Source: Pseudomonadota bacterium (GTDB lineage Bacteria; Pseudomonadota; Gammaproteobacteria; Burkholderiales; Burkholderiaceae_B). From it: DNA of 10,707 nucleotides. Below are positions 6,742 to 10,707 of this stretch, piece after piece; the first letter of the stretch is position 1; each line of letters opens with the position of its first letter. The position numbers and the translations under genes are program-made. Location: contig JAFAGQ010000293.1 of assembly GCA_023422555.1 (NCBI GenBank), positions 1 to 10,707 of the forward strand. The letters run 5' to 3'. Under the pieces are notes generated by a model. The model was not told where the DNA came from. It saw only the letters and a list, made by a program, of their open reading frames with translations, and ran no database searches.

Positions 6742-7064
6742 ACCAGTAAAGACAGACCGTAAGCGGCCATACCAGCCAAAACTGCATACCCCGCATTGCT
6801 TGTCATTTTCACACAGAAGCCCGCAGCAATCAGGCCCACAAGATACGCCAGCACGGGCCCCACGCTCACCGCGGTGTGCAGATCGGAATACACCACGACA
6901 ACGGTCATGGCCACGAGCAACGCCGGCCCTAGTATCACAAAGCGACCCGTACCTAATCGACCAAAAATATTGGATTTGCGCATCAGAAGAAACGGCAGTG
7001 CGCGGCTCAGCCACGTGACCAGTGCCATCACCAGAATCGCCAGCCCAAATTCAATGTGTCCCAT
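6735..7064 (-). CDS. azlD: AzlD-family branched-chain amino acid exporter subunit
   Basis: Small membrane partner of AzlC; AzlCD-type pairs export branched-chain amino acids, or other amino acids in some members. The 109-residue protein is almost wholly hydrophobic with about four membrane segments (roughly residues 7-28, 41-58, 63-85 and 90-107). The signature TWLSRALPFLL near the N-terminus is typical of AzlD. The start lies 14 bases inside the end of azlC and is preceded by a strong ribosome site, AAGGGGG, at about 7070-7076, so the pair is one translational unit. The substrate cannot be told from sequence. Confidence 0.9.
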   Translation of the reverse strand: MGHIEFGLAILVMALVTWLSRALPFLLMRKSNIFGRLGTGRFVILGPALLVAMTVVVVYSDLHTAVSVGPVLAYLVGLIAAGFCVKMTSNAGYAVLAGMAAYGLSLLVL

Positions 7065-7782
7065 GTTCGCCCCCTTGTGAGTGAGCGGCTGGGGTATCAG
7101 GGCGCTGCCGCGGCACGTAGCACAGCCATGCGCTTACCGTACCGGCGAGAATGGCCGCCGTCGGCCCCATGTAGATCACGCAGACCAATGTCACCAGAGC
7201 GGAAATGAACAAAGCGAGCAGCATGGGACGCTTCACGCTGAGCAGCGCCAGCGCAAAAAACAGGGCGACCAGAGCGAAGCGCAGAGTCTGGTCAACCTGA
7301 GGAAATTGTGCGGCCAGGCCGGAGCCTGCCAGAAGGCCGATAATGGTTCCGCCAATCCATGACAGCCAGGCCGTGAGCCCCAGGCCCATATACCAGCCGT
7401 AACGCGCCTGTGCGGGTTGTTGACCCATGGCATGAAAGGCTGTTGCAAAGACTTCGTCGGTGAGCAAAAACGCGGCCTGCAGTCGCAGTCGCAAGAAGTC
7501 GGGCAGCCACTTTCCAATGAGCGGGCCGTAGAGCAGATGTCGGGCATTCAGCAGTGAAACCATAGCCACGATTCCGGTCAGCGGCGTGCCCAGTTTGATG
7601 GCGGCGAGAATGAAAAACTGTGCTGCACCCGCATACACAAAAACCGAGATGAGCAGGGTTTCCCAGAATGACAGTCCGACCCCTCTTGCGGCGATGCCGT
7701 AGGCCATGGCCACGGGAACATAGCCCAGCAAAACGGGAAGTCCTGCCTTCACCCCTCGCAACCCGTTAACTGACACCGACAT
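7051..7782 (-). CDS. azlC: AzlC-family branched-chain amino acid exporter, large subunit
   Basis: Inner-membrane permease subunit that works with AzlD to export branched-chain or similar amino acids. The 243-residue length is normal. Family marks are LLGYVPVAMAYGIAARGVGLS at the N-terminus, VYAGAAQFFILAAI, and LLNARHLLYGPLIG, followed by several further membrane segments. The tail after about residue 225 is hydrophilic (PRQRPDTPAAHSQGGEHGTH) and overlaps azlD. The ATG at 7782 has a GGAGG at 7793-7797 on the minus strand. A possible -10 (TATGAT, 7818-7823) lies upstream, with no good -35. No Lrp-type regulator gene is adjacent. Confidence 0.92.
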   Translation of the reverse strand: MSVSVNGLRGVKAGLPVLLGYVPVAMAYGIAARGVGLSFWETLLISVFVYAGAAQFFILAAIKLGTPLTGIVAMVSLLNARHLLYGPLIGKWLPDFLRLRLQAAFLLTDEVFATAFHAMGQQPAQARYGWYMGLGLTAWLSWIGGTIIGLLAGSGLAAQFPQVDQTLRFALVALFFALALLSVKRPMLLALFISALVTLVCVIYMGPTAAILAGTVSAWLCYVPRQRPDTPAAHSQGGEHGTH

Positions 7783-7817
7783 ACTAAAGAAACCTCCACT
7801 GAACAGGAAGGTATTAC

Positions 7818-7823
7818 ATCATA
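7818..7823 (-). promoter_or_regulatory. Candidate -10 element of azlC
   Basis: TATGAT on the minus strand would start transcription near 7811 and give a leader of about 29 bases holding the GGAGG. The only -35 candidate (TGAACA, 19 bases upstream) is poor. The rest of the gap between azlC and hmuV, apart from the palindrome at 7943-8003, shows nothing I can identify. Confidence 0.25.
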
Positions 7824-7942
7824 AGCAGACGGATCAATCCAGTGTTCAGGCTATCGTGCGAGAGAAGCACTTTGTTTGGTTGTGTGTCGCGTTCTATACG
7901 TGTTCTGTCCGTGACGTCTGCCGCAACAGCACGGCAAGCCGG

Positions 7943-8003
7943 ATAGTCGCCTCGCCCCGGCGGCATACGCCTTATTGCCGGGGCGACATGAACCGGCGAC
8001 TAT
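7943..8003. terminator. Nested palindrome at the end of hmuV, probable terminator or REP-like element
   Basis: An outer perfect 9-bp pair (ATAGTCGCC 7943-7951 with GGCGACTAT 7995-8003) directly encloses an inner perfect 10-bp pair (TCGCCCCGGC 7952-7961 with GCCGGGGCGA 7977-7986). The two stems are contiguous on one side and separated by an 8-base bulge (7987-7994) on the other; the inner loop is 15 bases. The hmuV stop codon (8000-8002) sits in the outer arm. No T tract follows on the minus strand, so it is not a textbook terminator, but its position between hmuV and azlC on the same strand suits transcript ending or 3' end protection. GC-rich nested symmetry also recalls repetitive extragenic palindromes. 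Confidence 0.6.
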
Positions 8004-8815
8004 TCCCACACGACCAGCAGCTTGCCATCCTGTATTGGATGCGCCATTGTCTGGCTGTGAATCCCGTAAGTGGCGTAAAGATTGTCGCGGGTCAGCACCT
8101 GTTCCGGCACATCGCAAATGACCAGCGCTCCATCGGCCAGCAGTGCGATTCGATCGCAATACTGGGCCGCCAGGTTGATGTCGTGCACAATGACCATAAC
8201 ACCCATGTGTTCCTTATGGGCCAGCTGACACACGATTCTGAAAAACTCATGCTGATGTTTTGGATCCAGTGCAGAGGTGGGCTCATCCATCAGCAGATAA
8301 CGCGTTTCGTCGGCGTTACGACCTGCCAGCAACTGCACCAGTACCCGTGCAAACTGCACCCGCTGTTTTTCACCGCCCGACAAAGTCATCCACGCGCGAT
8401 CCAGTAAGGACGCAACGCCGGCCGTTTCAGCGGCAAGCCGCAACAGCCTTTCGGCTTCATCAGGTGACATTTCGGGAAACGGATACAGACCCATTTGTAT
8501 GATCTCTTCCACGCCCAGATCGAAGGTCAGTCCGCTGCTTTGTGGCAATACTGCTCGCTGACGCGCCTGTTCCCGGGCCGTTTGCGAAGACGCTTCGTGT
8601 CCGTTGATGTAGATGACACCCTTGTCCTGCGATCCCGCATCCTGACTCTCCTGTGCAAGAATGGAAAGCAAGGTGGACTTGCCTGCACCATTGGCGCCCA
8701 GCAGCGCAAGGACTTCGCCGCGCCGGATATCAATGGAAATATCCTGCAGGACCTGTCGGCTTCCGCGCGTCGCGCAAATGCCCTCTCCGCGCATGCACTG
8801 TTGCATCGCGTTCAT
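8000..8815 (-). CDS. hmuV: Heme ABC importer ATPase HmuV
   Basis: Cytoplasmic ATPase that powers heme import through HmuU. From the ATG at 8815 the protein is 271 residues with every ABC element: Walker A GANGAGKS at 40-47, Q-loop Q92, signature LSGGEKQ at 145-151, Walker B YLLMDE at 173-178 and switch histidine H211. The stretch RARVLVQLLAG-like before Walker B and HQHEFF after the D-loop fit the HmuV/FecE group. The frame is open far upstream to 9433, but that part is out of frame with hmuU and is not coding. The chosen start overlaps the hmuU stop as ATGA. Other in-frame ATGs at 8806 and 8791 are possible. It is the last gene of the operon, followed by the nested palindrome. Confidence 0.94.
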   Translation of the reverse strand: MNAMQQCMRGEGICATRGSRQVLQDISIDIRRGEVLALLGANGAGKSTLLSILAQESQDAGSQDKGVIYINGHEASSQTAREQARQRAVLPQSSGLTFDLGVEEIIQMGLYPFPEMSPDEAERLLRLAAETAGVASLLDRAWMTLSGGEKQRVQFARVLVQLLAGRNADETRYLLMDEPTSALDPKHQHEFFRIVCQLAHKEHMGVMVIVHDINLAAQYCDRIALLADGALVICDVPEQVLTRDNLYATYGIHSQTMAHPIQDGKLLVVWE

Positions 8816-9822
8816 CGCATATTCCTTTTCACCAGCAACCACAGAAAAAACGGTCCCCCGATCAGACTGGTAACCAGACCGATGGGCAACTCTGCGGGTA
8901 TGACTACCACGCGCGCAAGCCAGTCTGCCAGGACCAGTGCCAGGGCACCGCCGGCCAGAGAGGCAGGCAGCAAATGTCTGTGATTGGCGCCCATAATCAT
9001 GCGCAAACAATGCGGCACAACCAATCCTACAAAACCGATACCACCGGTGACCGCAACCAGCGGACCCACCAGTAACGCAATGCCCACAATCAGGCGGCGA
9101 CGCAGGTTCTTCATGGAAAAGCCCAGGTGCGACACCTCGCGCTCGCCCAGCAACAAGGCATTGAGCGCCCGCCACTCCCGACAGAGCAGAAGGCCGATCA
9201 CAAGCACCCACGGGCCAAGCACCGCAATGGTTTTCCAGTTGGCCGCGGCGAGACTGCCCATGCCCCAGAAGGTCAGATCGCGCAACTGGGTTTCGGTGGC
9301 AATATAGGTGAGCAAGCCGATCAGGCTGCCGGAGATCGCATTGATGGCGATGCCTGCCAGAAGCAGACCTGCTACGCCAGCATAGCGTCGGCCAACCAGA
9401 TAGGCCAGCCAGGTGCTGACCAGGCTGCCGCAAAATGCAGAGATGGAGATAAACCAGAAGCCGGCACCCGTCAGCACGATGGCAGACACCGCACCCAGCG
9501 CCGCGCCGGCCGATACGCCGATCAGACCCGGCTCAGCCAGCGGATTGCGAAACAGGGCCTGCATCACTACGCCAGACAGCGCGAGTGCAGCCCCCGTGAC
9601 AATACCGAATACAACGCGAGGCAGTCGGATGTCGAAGAACACCTGGCGCAACAGCTGCGTTTCGTCGCCCTGCCCGCCTGATACAACGGGCCACCACTGC
9701 TGCACAGGAATGACCACGGCGCCGCTGACGCTGCCCAGAATGATCGCCGCCACCAGTACCAGCAGCAGTACAACAAAGGATTTCCTGACTCTGCCCTGTC
9801 CTGGCGCAGCGTTAATTTGCAT
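8812..9822 (-). CDS. hmuU: Heme ABC importer permease HmuU (FecCD family)
   Basis: Inner-membrane permease, working as a dimer, that passes heme from HmuT to the cytoplasm. The 336-residue product has about ten membrane segments. Family marks are RLPRVVFGIVTGAALALSGVVMQALFRNPLAEPGLIGVSAGAALGA in the first third (given here only as a location, about residues 66-111), WGMGSLAAANW in the middle, and the coupling region GGIGFVGLVVPHCLR near residues 264-278. It ends with the typical PAELPIGLVTSLIGGPFF. The ATG at 9822 overlaps the end of hmuT by 11 bases and its TGA overlaps the hmuV start, so the three genes are translationally linked. Heme and not siderophore specificity is inferred from HmuT. 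Confidence 0.94.
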   Translation of the reverse strand: MQINAAPGQGRVRKSFVVLLLVLVAAIILGSVSGAVVIPVQQWWPVVSGGQGDETQLLRQVFFDIRLPRVVFGIVTGAALALSGVVMQALFRNPLAEPGLIGVSAGAALGAVSAIVLTGAGFWFISISAFCGSLVSTWLAYLVGRRYAGVAGLLLAGIAINAISGSLIGLLTYIATETQLRDLTFWGMGSLAAANWKTIAVLGPWVLVIGLLLCREWRALNALLLGEREVSHLGFSMKNLRRRLIVGIALLVGPLVAVTGGIGFVGLVVPHCLRMIMGANHRHLLPASLAGGALALVLADWLARVVVIPAELPIGLVTSLIGGPFFLWLLVKRNMR

Positions 9823-10660
9823 GACCTGCGGCTGCCTTCAATTGAGAAATGGCGGTGCCTACGCGCGGTCCCATACCCAGCGCAAGCAGGTCATCCATGA
9901 CCACAATCCGATTATTCTTCACGGCAGGCGTGAAGGCAATGGCAGGATCGGCCTTGAATTTATCAATACCACCAGCGGCTTCCAGTGAGCCCTTAGTCAC
10001 AATGATCATGTCAGGCTTGAGTGCCAGCAGACTCTCCGCTGACACAGGCTTGTAGCCTCGTTGCGACTTGAGCACATTTTCCAGCCCGGCCATCTCCATA
10101 ATGGCACTGGCCGTGGTATCGCCGCCTGCCATCAGTTTGGAACCGGTACGATTCAGAATCAGCACGGTGCGCAGATTATCGCCCGGCAGATCCTGAGCCT
10201 GCTTCACTTTGGCACGCACGTCTTCCGCCAGTGCCTCACCTTTCTCAGGCACGTTCAATGCTTTGGCAATCTGCGAAATTCGCTCGTAAAGCGAATCGAG
10301 GTCGGGCTTATCAGATACCGTAACCACATTGACACCCACTGAGCGCACCTTCTCGATCGCTGCTTCGGGGCCGGCATTTTCGGATGCGATGACCAGATCC
10401 GGCTTCAGCGACAGCACGCCCTCTGCCGGTACCGCGCGGTAGTAACCTACACGCGGCAATTTGGTAGCCCCTGGAGGATACAGACTTGACTGGTCATCAG
10501 CGACCAGTTTGTCCTGCATACCCAGGTCGTAAATGATCTCCGTCACCGTTCCGCCCAAAGACACGATACGCTGCGCTTCAGCGGCCATACTTGAACCGCC
10601 GCAGAACAGGCCTGCGGCAGTCAGCGCTGCCAGGGAACGGGTAATAAGCGCTTTTTTCAT
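9812..10660 (-). CDS. hmuT: Periplasmic heme-binding protein HmuT
   Basis: Periplasmic binding protein that receives heme from an outer-membrane receptor and hands it to HmuUV. From the ATG at 10660 it has 282 residues. It starts with a Sec signal peptide (MKKALITRS, hydrophobic core, cleavage near SMAAEA) and no proper lipobox. The mature part begins QRIVSLGGTVTEIIYDLG. GYYRAVPAEGVLSLKPD places Y73/Y74 where the heme-iron tyrosine ligand of PhuT and ShuT lies, which favours heme over siderophore or cobalamin. An in-frame ATG at 10687 would add MQAIRRKTL before the signal peptide; the 10660 start gives the better signal and has GGAAAA shortly upstream. The gene upstream, beyond the window, is often the heme-handling hmuS, but nothing here proves it. 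Confidence 0.92.
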   Translation of the reverse strand: MKKALITRSLAALTAAGLFCGGSSMAAEAQRIVSLGGTVTEIIYDLGMQDKLVADDQSSLYPPGATKLPRVGYYRAVPAEGVLSLKPDLVIASENAGPEAAIEKVRSVGVNVVTVSDKPDLDSLYERISQIAKALNVPEKGEALAEDVRAKVKQAQDLPGDNLRTVLILNRTGSKLMAGGDTTASAIMEMAGLENVLKSQRGYKPVSAESLLALKPDMIIVTKGSLEAAGGIDKFKADPAIAFTPAVKNNRIVVMDDLLALGMGPRVGTAISQLKAAAGHAN

Positions 10661-10707
10661 CAATGTTTTCCGTCTGATTGCCTGCATCTTCCAGTTACGC
10701 TGCCAGA

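Noticed and set aside
7783..7942. Possible small RNA or tRNA in the azlC-hmuV gap
   Set aside because: No cloverleaf, no strong promoter pair and no T-tract terminator could be found there.
7856..8407. A 183-codon plus-strand frame covering the gap before hmuV
   Set aside because: Most of it is opposite hmuV coding sequence, and the gap portion has no clear ribosome site or recognisable protein.
8816..9433. Upstream extension of the hmuV frame giving a 477-residue protein
   Set aside because: This part is out of frame with hmuU, which has intact FecCD motifs; the ABC protein starts at the ATG overlapping the hmuU stop.
1..10707. Mobile element, defence system or CRISPR array
   Set aside because: No transposase, integrase, Cas protein, spaced repeats or target-site duplication is visible; all genes belong to common chromosomal families apart from the one small unknown protein.

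Overview
The window is an ordinary, gene-dense stretch of a Gram-negative chromosome. Ten complete genes and one gene cut by the left edge fill almost all of it. The outer-membrane receptor, the periplasmic heme-binding protein, moderate-to-high GC and the way the genes resemble proteobacterial families suggest a betaproteobacterium. Alcaligenaceae (for example Advenella-like, given the only moderate GC) is my best guess, but this is recognition without a database search. I see no mobile element, CRISPR array, rRNA or tRNA.

Layout. (1) Bases 1-2182, plus strand: the C-terminal part of a TonB-dependent siderophore receptor, then fhuF, a 2Fe-2S siderophore-iron reductase that overlaps the receptor stop codon. 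Together they look like a hydroxamate-siderophore uptake and iron-release pair. (2) Bases 2189-4093, minus strand: recQ, a complete RecQ helicase converging on fhuF with only 6 bases between stop codons. (3) Bases 4151-6727, plus strand: a small exported protein of unknown function, then thiO, thiS and thiG, which make the thiazole half of thiamine. The spacing suggests one transcript starting from a compact promoter shared divergently with recQ. (4) Bases 6735-7782, minus strand: azlC and azlD, a two-subunit exporter of the branched-chain amino acid type. (5) Bases 8000-10660, minus strand: hmuT, hmuU and hmuV, a heme ABC importer with overlapping genes. Its operon probably continues beyond the right edge.

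How the genes work together. Iron acquisition occupies both ends: siderophore receptor plus reductase on the left, heme importer on the right. Between them lie DNA repair, thiazole synthesis and amino acid export. No Fur box is visible, because the promoters of both iron operons lie outside the window.

No wholly new system is evident. The most interesting structures are small: a nested palindrome after hmuV, a perfect hairpin at the start of fhuF, a hexanucleotide-repeat tail in fhuF, and the unknown exported protein at the head of the thiazole genes.
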